64,000 nucleotides of DNA from Candidatus Rhodoferax odensensis (GTDB taxonomy: Bacteria; Pseudomonadota; Gammaproteobacteria; Burkholderiales; Burkholderiaceae_C): the NCBI GenBank assembly GCA_016718405.1, contig JADKDJ010000017.1:11553-75552 (forward strand), given 5' to 3'. This document shows positions 23,928 to 32,907 of this stretch, one piece after another (position 1 is the stretch's first letter; each line of letters begins with the position of its first letter). A model generated the notes under the pieces. That model worked only from the letters and a program-made list of their open reading frames with translations, was not told where the DNA came from and ran no database searches. Both the position numbers and the translations under genes were made by a program.

Positions 23928-26003
23928 ATGGCAACTCCCGATGAATTTCAAAACGATGCTGACGTTGTGACCGCAATCGAGCGTCGCGCAACGCCACCCG
24001 CCACTCCTCTTGCCACCACACCGATTGGCACGCTAACCACAGTCGGTTTGGCGGCAGTGGCGCTCAGCGCGTGCGGCGGCGGGGATGACAGCGCGCCGCA
24101 GGCGTTCTCGAACCTGCAATCGGCCGTGTCCGACTCTTCCTTGCTGCGGGTTGGCTCGGCCCACAGCAGCATGGCTGCGGCCAGGGTGCCCGATTCTGAA
24201 GCCTTCATGAATTGGGCGGAAACCAATTTCTCCAGCTTCTTTCCGGGCCACCAGCCGACGCTGTCAGGCGATGGGTATGTGTTTCGGGCCTACCCCAACG
24301 GCAACTTCATCGGCGTGGCCGGTCAGGACATCTACCTGCTGGGACCGGTCAGCGACGGTGTATTGACCCGCATTGGCACGCTGGCCGACTTCGCCTCGGC
24401 GATCTACCCCGACACGCCCAACGCGTTTCCCGCCAACGATGCCGAGGCCGCGCGCTTTCTGTTGCAGGCACAGTTTTCGGCATCCGACGCCGAGATTGCC
24501 GCCGTGCGTGCCAAGGGCTACGCCGCCTGGCTGGACGAACAGTTGAATGCCCCCCGGGGCACCAAGGGCTGGGACTGGCTCACCGCCAATGGCTACGGGA
24601 CGGTCGACAGTAACAAATACTACGACAGCAGCGCACCCGGCGACTACATGATCTGGAACCAATTGATGACGGCGCCCGATGCGCTGCGCAAGCGGGTGGC
24701 GCTGGCCTTGTCCGAGTTCTTTGTGGTCTCGCTCTCCGGCCTGGATTTCAGTTGGCGCAGCCACGCCATGGCGCACTACTGGGACATCCTGGTTGGCAAC
24801 GCCTTTGGCAACTACCGCACGCTGCTGGAGGAAGTGACCCTCAGCCCGGCCATGGGTTACTACCTCAACACCAAAGGCAACAAGAAAGAGAACTCTTCTG
24901 GGCGCCAACCGGACGAAAACTACGCGCGTGAAGTGATGCAGTTGTTCTCGATTGGCCTGTTTGGCATGGACCTGAGTGGCGCCGAGCATCGCGACAACCT
25001 GGGCAACAAACTGGAGACCTACACCGCCAGTGATGTCTCCAACCTGGCGCGCGTCTTCACCGGATACGACTTCGACCAGAGTCAAAACGTCGACACCATC
25101 GTGGACGGCGGGCGCAAGGTACCCAACACGGCGTTCACGCGCTTGCCGATGTCGTTCAAGCCCAGCGACCATTCGACCCTGGCGGCAAGCTTTCTGGGCA
25201 CCACCATTGCCGCCGGAACGCCCGGGCCGCAGGCGCTCAAGACCGCGCTGGACACCTTGTTCAACCACCCCAACGTGGCACCCTTCATTGGCAAGCAGAT
25301 GATTCAACGGCTGGTCACCAGCAACCCCAGCTATGGCTATGTGGCGCGGGTAGCGGCGGTCTTCAACAACAATGGCGCGGGCGTGCGCGGTGACTTGAAG
25401 TCCATGTTCAAGGCGATCCTTCTCGACGATGAAGCCCGCAACGCCAAGGGGTTGAGCCAGCCGCTGTTTGGCAAGCTGCGCGAGCCGATGCTGCGCCTGG
25501 TGCAATGGGGTCGCACCTTCGGCCTGACTTCCACCGCTGGCACCTGGAAGATTGGCGACCTCAGCAACCCGGCCACGCAGCTCAGCCAGAGCCCGCTGCG
25601 CTCGCCCTCGGTGTTCAACTACTTCCGGCCCGGTTATGTGCCGCCCTCCTCGGCGCTGACAGCCATGCAATCAGTGGCACCCGAGTTTCAAATTGTCAGC
25701 GAGAGCAGCGTCGGGGGTTACCTCAACTACATCCAGAACGTGATCCAGAACGGCATCAACTCGGACCTCAAGGCCGCCTACACCAGTGAACTGGGGCTGG
25801 TCACCGATGCCAGCGCCCTGGTAGCCCGCCTCAACTTGCTCCTGTGCGCCGGGCAATTGTCCAACGCCACTCAGACGCTGATTGTCAACGCCCTCAACGC
25901 CAACGCCGTGACCAGCACCAGCTCGACATCGGCCAAGCTCAATCGCGTGGCCGCTGCAGTGCTGCTGGTGATGGCCTGCCCCGAGTACCTTGCCCAGAAG
26001 TGA
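23928..26003 (+). CDS. DUF1800-family secreted protein
   Basis: A 691-residue exported protein. After a polar N-terminus of about 35 residues, a hydrophobic segment ends LAAVALSAC-GGGDD, a lipobox-like site. Next is a short module (about 85-160) with YVFRAYPNGNFIGVAGQDIYLLGP, of a type seen in several Comamonadaceae exoproteins. The DUF1800 domain (PF08811) follows from about 175, with FLLQAQFSASDAEIAAV, AHYWDILVGNAFGNYRTLLEEVTLSPAMG, DENYAREVMQLFSIGLF and ARVFTGYDF. Biochemical function is unknown. SD GAGGAACG precedes the ATG. It is followed nine bases later by a DUF1501 gene, its usual partner. Confidence 0.87.
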   Translation: MATPDEFQNDADVVTAIERRATPPATPLATTPIGTLTTVGLAAVALSACGGGDDSAPQAFSNLQSAVSDSSLLRVGSAHSSMAAARVPDSEAFMNWAETNFSSFFPGHQPTLSGDGYVFRAYPNGNFIGVAGQDIYLLGPVSDGVLTRIGTLADFASAIYPDTPNAFPANDAEAARFLLQAQFSASDAEIAAVRAKGYAAWLDEQLNAPRGTKGWDWLTANGYGTVDSNKYYDSSAPGDYMIWNQLMTAPDALRKRVALALSEFFVVSLSGLDFSWRSHAMAHYWDILVGNAFGNYRTLLEEVTLSPAMGYYLNTKGNKKENSSGRQPDENYAREVMQLFSIGLFGMDLSGAEHRDNLGNKLETYTASDVSNLARVFTGYDFDQSQNVDTIVDGGRKVPNTAFTRLPMSFKPSDHSTLAASFLGTTIAAGTPGPQALKTALDTLFNHPNVAPFIGKQMIQRLVTSNPSYGYVARVAAVFNNNGAGVRGDLKSMFKAILLDDEARNAKGLSQPLFGKLREPMLRLVQWGRTFGLTSTAGTWKIGDLSNPATQLSQSPLRSPSVFNYFRPGYVPPSSALTAMQSVAPEFQIVSESSVGGYLNYIQNVIQNGINSDLKAAYTSELGLVTDASALVARLNLLLCAGQLSNATQTLIVNALNANAVTSTSSTSAKLNRVAAAVLLVMACPEYLAQK

Positions 26004-26012
26004 AGGAAACCC

Positions 26013-27515
26013 ATGTACCTGCTGCAACCCCACCTTCACACCCGGCGCGCCTTTCTGCGCCGCGCCGGACAACTGGCCCTGACCGGCACCGCCTTGCCGA
26101 TGGCGCTGAACCTGGCCGCGCTGGGCGGGGCCGCTGCCTTCAACGTCAACCCCAGCGATCCCAATGACTACAAGGCGCTGGTGTGTGTATTCCTGTACGG
26201 TGGTAATGACTACGCCAACACCGTGATCACCTACGACGACCCGAGCTACAACCTGTACAGCGCGGTGCGCGGCGGCGGCTCGGGGCAAAGCGCCGGCGGC
26301 ATTGCGCTGGCTAAGTCGGAATTGGCCGCCACCCTGCTCAACCCCACTGTCGCGCTGGCCAATGCCCGCCAGTACGCGCTGCACCCGGCCATGACCGGTT
26401 TGGCGTCACTGTTCAATACCGGCAAGGCGGCGGTACAACTCAATGTGGGGCCACTGGTGGTGCCCTTGACCCGCACCCAGTACAACAGCGGCAACCGCGT
26501 GACCTACCCACTGCCGCCCAAGCTGTTCTCCCACAACGACCAGCAGTCGATCTGGCAGTCGTCCTCGCCCGAGGGCTCCACTATCGGCTGGGGCGGCAAC
26601 CTGGGCGACCTGGCCCTGTCGAGCAACAGCAACAGCCTGTTCACCTGCATCTCGGTGACTGGCAACGCGGTGTTTTTGTCTGGCGACAGCGCGCTGAGTT
26701 ACCAGGTCAGCACCAGCGGGGCGGTGGCGATCAAGGGCGTCAAGAGCAGTGTTTACGGCTCCAATGCGGTCAAAGACGCGCTGACCAGCCTGATCCAGGA
26801 GCCGCGCGCGCACACACTAGAAAACGAATACAACAAGGTCGTAAAGCGCACGGTGACCTCAGAATCCCAGATTACCTCGGTACTGGCCAGCACCGCCAGC
26901 AGTGGCGTGGCACCGTTTCTGGAGCCCATGCCGGCCACCTTCAGTGGCAATTCGCTGGCGTCGCAGCTCAAGATGGTGGCGCGCCTGATCGCCGGTCGCG
27001 CCGCACTGGGCAACAAGCGCCAGGTGTTTCTGGTGTCCCTGGGCGGCTTTGATCTGCACGACAACCTGATCTCGCAGCAACCGGTGTTGATGGACCGGGT
27101 GAGTGAAGCCATGACCGCGTTCTACGAGGCGACCGTCACGCTGGGGGTGGCCAACAAGGTCACCGCCTTCACCGCTTCCGATTTTGGCCGCACGCTCGCA
27201 TCGAACGGCGACGGCTCCGACCACGGCTGGGGCGGCCACCACATCATGGTGGGCGGCGCCGTCAAGGGCAAGGCTTTCTATGGCAGCGCGCCCCCAGTCA
27301 GCGTGGCCAGCACCAGCGCCCCCGACGACCAATGGCACGTCGGTCAGGGCCGCCTGCTACCCAGCACGTCCGTCGACCAGTACGCCGCCACGCTGGCACG
27401 GTGGTTTGGCGTGGCAGACAGCGAGCTGGCCGGGATCCTGCCCAATCTCAAGCACTTTGGAGCAGCGGCGGGGCGACCCGACTACCCGACTGACATGGGC
27501 TTCATGACCGGCTAA
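26013..27515 (+). CDS. DUF1501-family protein with Tat-like signal
   Basis: A 500-residue protein. HTRRAFLRRAGQLALTGTAL near the N-terminus is a twin-arginine signal. The mature part is DUF1501, an alkaline-phosphatase-superfamily fold: ALVCVFLYGGNDYANTVI at the start, FLVSLGGFDLHDN, VTAFTASDFGRTLASNGDGSDHGWGGHHIMVGG near the end, which carries the predicted metal ligands (Asp, His). The DUF1800-DUF1501 pair is widespread and presumed to work together outside the cytoplasm; the substrate is not known to me. SD AAGGAAA precedes the ATG. Confidence 0.88.
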   Translation: MYLLQPHLHTRRAFLRRAGQLALTGTALPMALNLAALGGAAAFNVNPSDPNDYKALVCVFLYGGNDYANTVITYDDPSYNLYSAVRGGGSGQSAGGIALAKSELAATLLNPTVALANARQYALHPAMTGLASLFNTGKAAVQLNVGPLVVPLTRTQYNSGNRVTYPLPPKLFSHNDQQSIWQSSSPEGSTIGWGGNLGDLALSSNSNSLFTCISVTGNAVFLSGDSALSYQVSTSGAVAIKGVKSSVYGSNAVKDALTSLIQEPRAHTLENEYNKVVKRTVTSESQITSVLASTASSGVAPFLEPMPATFSGNSLASQLKMVARLIAGRAALGNKRQVFLVSLGGFDLHDNLISQQPVLMDRVSEAMTAFYEATVTLGVANKVTAFTASDFGRTLASNGDGSDHGWGGHHIMVGGAVKGKAFYGSAPPVSVASTSAPDDQWHVGQGRLLPSTSVDQYAATLARWFGVADSELAGILPNLKHFGAAAGRPDYPTDMGFMTG

Positions 27516-27614
27516 GTGCGCCCCAGCGTAAGACAGTGATGCGGTAAGCCGCCATTGCGAAGGGTCGTCGCGTGCGCTTCAGATCGGCTGCGCAAACTGG
27601 GGTAAATTGCGGCC

Positions 27615-28133
27615 ATGCCTGCACATGCTATCGGTCGCTCGGCGCAAGCGCCCACTTTTTCGCAATCCGAGTTTCGCGCCGCGCTGGGCATGTTTGCCAC
27701 CGGCGTGACGATCGTCACGGCGCGCACCAGCGATGGCAAGCTGGTCGGGCTGACGGCCAATTCCTTCAACTCCGTGTCGCTGGCACCGCCTCTGGTGTTG
27801 TGGAGTTTGTCGCACAGCGCCCGCTCGATGACGGCGTTTCGCAGCGTGTCGCACTACGCCATCAACATTCTGGGCGCCGGTCAGCAAGAACTGGCAAGAC
27901 GGTTTGCCGCACGCAGCGGCGACCGGTTTGAGCAGGTAGAGTTTGTTGCCTCAGCCAGTGGCGCGCCCTTGCTGGCCGGGGCTGTGGCCACCTTTGAGTG
28001 CTTCAACCGCAGTCGCTACGAAGAGGGCGACCATGTGATCTTTGTCGGAGAGGTGGAGCGCTGTAGCCACGCCCACGGCGAGTCGCCGCTGCTCTACCAC
28101 GGCGGCAAGTTCTACGCTGAGCACCCGCTGTAG
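27615..28133 (+). CDS. Flavin reductase-like protein (FMN-binding split barrel)
   Basis: A 172-residue member of the flavin reductase (HpaC/ RutF-like) family: FRAALGMFATGVTIVTAR, then GLTANSFNSVSLAPPLVLWSL for FMN binding, then the HVIFVGEVERC strand and YHGGKFYA near the end. These proteins reduce flavin with NAD(P)H for two-component monooxygenases, though many are uncharacterised. No oxygenase gene is adjacent. The next gene, a DMT exporter, starts 15 bases downstream. Confidence 0.88.
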   Translation: MPAHAIGRSAQAPTFSQSEFRAALGMFATGVTIVTARTSDGKLVGLTANSFNSVSLAPPLVLWSLSHSARSMTAFRSVSHYAINILGAGQQELARRFAARSGDRFEQVEFVASASGAPLLAGAVATFECFNRSRYEEGDHVIFVGEVERCSHAHGESPLLYHGGKFYAEHPL

Positions 28134-28148
28134 GCGATACCTTCATCG

Positions 28149-29036
28149 ATGCGCACCCGCAAGACGCACCTTGACGCGTTGGCGATTGGGCTGCTGCTGG
28201 CCTGCTGTCTGTTCTGGGGCTTTCAGCAGGTGCTGGTCAAGGCCACGCTGCCCCTGATGCCTGCGGTGTTCCAGGCGGCGCTGCGTTTTGCCGGTGCCAC
28301 CGCCTTGTTGTGGTTGTGGTGCCAGTGGCGCGGCGTGGCGCTGTTTGCCCGCGATGGTTCGCTCAAGGCCGGCCTGCTGGTGGGCGCGCTGTTTGCCGCC
28401 GAGTTTGCCTGCATCTACATCGGCCTGCAGTTCACCAGTGCCTCGCGCCTGACCATTCTGCTGTACACCTCGCCGTTCTGGGTGGCGGTGTTCCTGCCAC
28501 TGTTTGTCAGCCACGAGCGGCTGCGTACCGTGCAGTGGTTGGGTCTGGCGCTGGCGTTTGGCGCGGTAGTGTTTGCGATGAGCGAGCGGCTCAGCGGCAG
28601 CGCCGACGGAACACACTGGACCGGTGAACTGCTAGGTTTGCTGGCCGGTCTGTTTTGGGGCCTGACCACAGTGGCCATACGCGGCTCCAACCTGACCCGT
28701 GTGACACCGGAAAAACTGTTGTTCTACCAGGTGGCGGTGAGCGCCGTCACGCTGCCCTGGTTGTCGCTGGCGCTGGGCGAGACCTGGGTCTGGCAATTCG
28801 GCTTCTTTGCCAGCATGTCCCTGCTGCTGCAAACGGTGGTGGGGGCCTTTGCGAGCTACCTGACCTGGATGTGGATGCTGGGCCGCTACCCGACCAACCG
28901 GCTGTCGGTGTTTGTATTCCTGACGCCGGTGTTTGCCTTGCTGTTTGGCGCACTGTGGCTGAATGAGGGCGTGTCCCTGCAACTGATCGCCGCCCTCACG
29001 TTGGTCGCCGTCGGCATCGTGCTGGTCAACCGCTAA
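28149..29036 (+). CDS. EamA/DMT-family transporter
   Basis: A 295-residue ten-helix inner-membrane permease with two EamA repeats (first with LLLACCLFWGFQQVLVKATLP, second with LLGLLAGLFWGLTTVAIRGS). The C-terminal end of the second repeat reads FLTPVFALLFGALWLNEGVS. Substrate unknown. It follows the flavin reductase gene closely and converges on the SGNH hydrolase gene. Confidence 0.88.
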   Translation: MRTRKTHLDALAIGLLLACCLFWGFQQVLVKATLPLMPAVFQAALRFAGATALLWLWCQWRGVALFARDGSLKAGLLVGALFAAEFACIYIGLQFTSASRLTILLYTSPFWVAVFLPLFVSHERLRTVQWLGLALAFGAVVFAMSERLSGSADGTHWTGELLGLLAGLFWGLTTVAIRGSNLTRVTPEKLLFYQVAVSAVTLPWLSLALGETWVWQFGFFASMSLLLQTVVGAFASYLTWMWMLGRYPTNRLSVFVFLTPVFALLFGALWLNEGVSLQLIAALTLVAVGIVLVNR

Positions 29037-29062
29037 TGCAACCGCACCGCGACCACTGGCCA

Positions 29063-29704
29063 TCAGGCGCCGATGACCCCCGCCACAACCTTGACCATCG
29101 TTTGCCCCAGCGTCCGATGTTGGGCGGCGTCCAGATGAATCCCGTCCACCGCGCTGGCTGGGGTGACACTGCCCGCGTCAAAGAAGTGGCAACCCAGCTC
29201 GGCGGCCACCCGCTGGTAGGCTGCGGCTAAGCCGACGCAGCGTTGTTGGCCACCCTCGAACTTCGGCGCAATGGCGCCCCGTGGTTCGCCCATGGGCGGC
29301 GGCGCCAGAATCAGAATCGGCGGCACCGGCATGCCCGGCTCAATTGGCGCCTGGCGAATTGCGCCGACCAGTGTCGCCATACCCTGGGCCGAATGCCAGG
29401 CGGTGTGGGCATGCACGGACTGAAAGTCATTGGTGCCCAGCGACACGATTACCAGCGACAGCGGCGAGTGGCTCTCAACGCATTGCGCCAAGCCCTGCAA
29501 GCCATTGCGGCCGGGCTTGAAGGGGTCGTCCCACACGGTGCGCCGGCCGTTGAGGCAGTCCTCGATCACGCGGACTGACCGACCCGCCGTGTTCAGACCG
29601 GCCTCCATGAAGCCGGGCCAACGCTGCTCGAACGCCAGGCGCTGGCGCGTGCCGGGGACGATGCCCCAGGCCAGGGAGTCGGCGTAGACAAGAATGTGCT
29701 GCAT
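29063..29704 (-). CDS. SGNH-family esterase/hydrolase
   Basis: A 213-residue SGNH hydrolase. Block I is ILVYADSLAWG (Ser nucleophile), block III GTNDF (Asn) and block V DGIHLD (Asp/His). Block II is less clear. It lacks a signal peptide, so it is cytoplasmic. It is closest in form to the acyltransferase/arylesterase group that includes the Mycobacterium smegmatis perhydrolase; substrate unknown. ATG 29704 was chosen over the preceding TTG. Confidence 0.85.
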   Translation of the reverse strand: MQHILVYADSLAWGIVPGTRQRLAFEQRWPGFMEAGLNTAGRSVRVIEDCLNGRRTVWDDPFKPGRNGLQGLAQCVESHSPLSLVIVSLGTNDFQSVHAHTAWHSAQGMATLVGAIRQAPIEPGMPVPPILILAPPPMGEPRGAIAPKFEGGQQRCVGLAAAYQRVAAELGCHFFDAGSVTPASAVDGIHLDAAQHRTLGQTMVKVVAGVIGA

Positions 29705-29907
29705 CAAGACCTCACGTAGACTCCGTTGTCAGTAAGCGCTCGCGACGGGAGTGCGGCGAATCACCCTGTCGGATCACCATTGATCCTCTCGCGGCGGACT
29801 GCCCTATCATTGACCCCGTTGGAAGCTGCGGTGGAACTCGTCCATTTTGACGCACCGCGAGCATTTGACACAAACAAGCCGACGTCAACGCTGACGACTG
29901 AAGAAGT

Positions 29908-30708
29908 ATGAAGCGCGTAGTGTGTTTTCTGATGGGCGCCATCGTCCTGGGTCACGCGACGGCCATCCAGAAGGTGGTGATCGAGGCGGACGACGACTAC
30001 GCACCCTACTCGTACGTCGAGAATGGTGAGCTCAAGGGCATCTACGTCGATTTGCTCAAACTTGCCGGCAAGAAGCTCGCGCCCAACTACTCGATCGAGT
30101 TACAGGCGATTCCCTGGAAGCGTGGCCTGAAAAACCTGGAGACCGGCCGATCCATGGCCCTGCTTCCGCCCTACCGCAGCAAGGAGCGGCCCTACATCGA
30201 CCCCTACTCCACGCCGCTGTACCGCGAAACGGTGGCGCTGTTCTGCAACGAGCCCACACCGAGCCGCGTGCTCAGGCGTTTTCCAGACGACTTCGCGGGA
30301 CTGACGATCGGCGTCAACCTCGGTTTCGCGCTGGGCGACAAGATGACCGACGCCGTGAAAGCCAAAACCTTCACGGTGACCGAGTCCAAGGGCAACGAGG
30401 ACAACCTCTGGAAGCTGCAGGCCGGGCAGATCGACTGTTACGCCAATGATCGCCTGGCGGTTCATTACTCTTTTGGCAAGTTACGGGACAAGGCCAAGTT
30501 CAGGCAATTCAAGGGTTATCGCCTGACCGAGAGCGCCGAGCTGTCGAGCGAGGAGGCCTTCATCGGTTACAGCGCGGTCAACACACTCGCCTTCAAGGCT
30601 GACTTCATCAAACAGATGGATGCCGCCTTGGCGGAACTGAAAAAGACCGGCACGCTCGACAAATTGATCAACGACCAGCTTCGAGGAATTTCTGCGCCGA
30701 GTCGGTAG
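29908..30708 (+). CDS. Periplasmic solute-binding protein, family 3
   Basis: A 266-residue extracellular solute-binding protein (SBP_bac_3). A signal peptide (VVCFLMGAIVLGHATA) is followed by the ligand-domain start VVIEADDDYAPYSYVENGELKGIYVDLLK, then PWKRGLKNLETGRSMALLPPYRSKER and the second-lobe motif DDFAGLTIGVNLGFALGDK. It lacks nearby ABC permease genes. Stand-alone members often bind amino acids or act as sensors. It converges on hutF, so a histidine-related ligand is possible but unproved. The 203 bases upstream hold no gene I can recognise. Confidence 0.83.
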   Translation: MKRVVCFLMGAIVLGHATAIQKVVIEADDDYAPYSYVENGELKGIYVDLLKLAGKKLAPNYSIELQAIPWKRGLKNLETGRSMALLPPYRSKERPYIDPYSTPLYRETVALFCNEPTPSRVLRRFPDDFAGLTIGVNLGFALGDKMTDAVKAKTFTVTESKGNEDNLWKLQAGQIDCYANDRLAVHYSFGKLRDKAKFRQFKGYRLTESAELSSEEAFIGYSAVNTLAFKADFIKQMDAALAELKKTGTLDKLINDQLRGISAPSR

Positions 30709-30721
30709 CCAGGCACGCCGG

Positions 30722-32104
30722 CTAAGGCCCCCACAGCTGGGACATCGCCCGCGCGAAGCGCGGCGCAATCTCGCCGTGATGGACGTGTCGTCCGTCGGCC
30801 ACCACGTGCCGGCCGGCCACATAGACATCGCGCACGGCGGGGGCATCGGTGGCAAAAACCAGACCGTCCAGCGTGTGTTCCGATGGCAAGCCTGCCAGGC
30901 CGGGCGCCTGGTCGTCCAGCACCACTGCATCGGCGCGTGCGCCAGGCACCAGCCCCCACTGGGGCAGCCCGGCTGCGCGACCGGAACCCGCAAGAACTGC
31001 CTCAAACAAGCGTGCCGCCGTGGCGTTTTGGCCAGAGGCCGGCTGTGCCGCCACATTGCGTTGGCGCCGGCCCAGGCGCTGCCCATACTCGAGCCAACGC
31101 AGTTCCTGCGCCCAGCAGCGCGAGACCTGACTGTCCGAGCCCAGCGTCAATGGCACTGCAGCGGACAACCAGCCCGGCAAATCGCACAGGCCATCGCCCA
31201 AGTTGGCCTCGGTACTGGGGCACAGCACCACGCCGGCGCCGCTGGCGCCCACTGCATCGATTTCGGATGTAGTGGCGTGCGTGGCATGCACCAGTTGCCA
31301 ACGGTCATCGAGCAGGCGCTGGCGCACCAGCCACTCGATCGGGCGCTCGCCCGTGGCCTGCAGGCAGTCGTGCACCTCTTGCGTCTGCTCCGCCACATGA
31401 ATGTGAATCGGGATGTCCTGGTTGACCACCAGGCTGCGCAGCGCAGCGATGCTGCGGGCCTCGACGGCACGCAGGGAATGCAGCGCCACACCGGCATTGA
31501 GCAGCGGACGTCCTGCAGACTGGATCGACTGGTACAGCGCAAACACGCTATCAGCCGTGCTGGCGAAGCGGCGCTGATCGGGTCGCAGTTCGGGCTGCGA
31601 AAATCCGGCGCGCTCATACAGCACCGGCAGCACGGTCAGACCCATACCCGCTTGCTGTGCCGCGTCAGCCAGCGCCCAGCTCAGCGTAGCCGCGTCGTCG
31701 TAGGGCGTACCGTCACTCTGGTGCTGCAGGTAGTGAAACTCACAGCTCTGGGTATAGCCGCCGCACAGCAGCTCGGCATACAGCTGGGCCGCAACGGCCT
31801 GCAACTGGGCAGGTGTGATGCGCAAGGCGACCGCGTACATGCGTTCGCGCCACGACCAGAAGTCATCAGCCTCGCGCTCGCGCCGCTCGGCCAGACCGGC
31901 AAACGCGCGCTGAAAAGCGTGGCAATGGGCGTTGACCAGACCCGGCAACACCGGCCCTGCGAGTCGCGTGACAGTGGGCCCAGGCTGGTCGGCGCCTGGT
32001 GTGACGCTCACCCAGTGGCCACGCGCATCGACCTCCAGCAGCACCGCAGTCTGCCAACGGCCGTCGACCCAGGCGCGCGGTGCCCACAGGCTGTGCTCAG
32101 TCAT
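30722..32104 (-). CDS. hutF: Formimidoylglutamate deiminase
   Basis: A 460-residue amidohydrolase that converts N-formimidoyl-L-glutamate to N-formyl-L-glutamate and ammonia. Metal ligands: NAHCHAFQRAFAG (HxH), HIHVAEQTQEVHDC, VHATHATTSEID and TLGSDSQVSRCWAQEL (Asp). The FWSWRERMY segment is typical of HutF. It overlaps hutG by eight bases (start 32104, hutG stop 32097). HutF with HutG defines the five-step histidine pathway, as in Pseudomonas, giving formate rather than formamide. Confidence 0.93.
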   Translation of the reverse strand: MTEHSLWAPRAWVDGRWQTAVLLEVDARGHWVSVTPGADQPGPTVTRLAGPVLPGLVNAHCHAFQRAFAGLAERREREADDFWSWRERMYAVALRITPAQLQAVAAQLYAELLCGGYTQSCEFHYLQHQSDGTPYDDAATLSWALADAAQQAGMGLTVLPVLYERAGFSQPELRPDQRRFASTADSVFALYQSIQSAGRPLLNAGVALHSLRAVEARSIAALRSLVVNQDIPIHIHVAEQTQEVHDCLQATGERPIEWLVRQRLLDDRWQLVHATHATTSEIDAVGASGAGVVLCPSTEANLGDGLCDLPGWLSAAVPLTLGSDSQVSRCWAQELRWLEYGQRLGRRQRNVAAQPASGQNATAARLFEAVLAGSGRAAGLPQWGLVPGARADAVVLDDQAPGLAGLPSEHTLDGLVFATDAPAVRDVYVAGRHVVADGRHVHHGEIAPRFARAMSQLWGP

Positions 32105-32897
32105 TGGGCTTCCAACTGAGCAGGGTTCGAACCAGGCCGCGCAGCACTGCCTGCAGCGGCGCCAACCGCGCCCCATCGAGCGTGAAGGGCGGCACTTCGT
32201 CCATGTAGCAGCGCCAGCACATCTCCAGCTGCACCGCGTGCACACCTTGCGATGGCTGGCCATAGTGGCGCGTGATGTAGCCCCCCTTGAAGCGGGCATC
32301 CGCCACGTGACTGAAGTGGCGCTGCACCCGCAGCACGCCCACCAAGGCCTGGCGCAGGCTGTCGGCGCAACTGCTTGCGGCCACGGTACCCAGGTTGAGA
32401 TCGGGCAGGCGCCCCTCGAACAGCCAGGGCAGCTCGGACTTGATGCTGTGTCCGTCGAACAACACCGCGTGCCCGTGTGTCGCCTTCAGGCGCGCCAGTT
32501 CGCTCGCCAGCGCTGCATGGTAGGGACGCCAATAGCCCTCCCGTCGCTGGGTAATCTGCTCGGGCGTGGGCTCGCAACCGCTGCGGTACAGCGGGTCGCC
32601 GGTGAAAAAGCGTGTCGGGCACAGCTCGGTGTTGTTGACGCCGGCATACATCGGCGTGTTTTCGGGTGGGCGATTGAGGTCGATCACGTAGCGCGAGTAG
32701 CGCGGCACCAGCATGCTCGCACCCATCGCGCGCGCAAACGCATAGAGCGGCTCCAGGTGCCAGTCGGTGTCTTCCACCGCACCGGCGCGCTCCACCATGT
32801 CTGCCTGCAGCGCATCCGGAATGACGGTGCCAACATGCGGCAGGCTGATCAGCAGCGGCGCTGTGCCGCGGTGCAGGGAGTAGCTGTCATGACTCAT
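32097..32897 (-). CDS. hutG: N-formylglutamate deformylase
   Basis: A 266-residue N-formylglutamate amidohydrolase (FGase family) producing glutamate and formate, the last step of histidine use. Motifs: LISLPHVGTVIPDAL, DTDWHLEPLYAFA, RYSRYVIDLNRPPENTPMYA, LFDGHSIKSELPWLFEGRLPDLNLG, and the terminal VQLEMCWRCYMDE. SD AAGGGAG precedes the ATG at 32897. It sits between hutI (11-base gap) and hutF. Confidence 0.95.
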   Translation of the reverse strand: MSHDSYSLHRGTAPLLISLPHVGTVIPDALQADMVERAGAVEDTDWHLEPLYAFARAMGASMLVPRYSRYVIDLNRPPENTPMYAGVNNTELCPTRFFTGDPLYRSGCEPTPEQITQRREGYWRPYHAALASELARLKATHGHAVLFDGHSIKSELPWLFEGRLPDLNLGTVAASSCADSLRQALVGVLRVQRHFSHVADARFKGGYITRHYGQPSQGVHAVQLEMCWRCYMDEVPPFTLDGARLAPLQAVLRGLVRTLLSWKPND

Positions 32898-32907
32898 GAA
32901 ACTCCCT

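Noticed and set aside
24264..25670. Minus-strand frame of 468 codons opposite the DUF1800 gene
   Set aside because: Shadow of a coding sequence with a recognised domain on the other strand.
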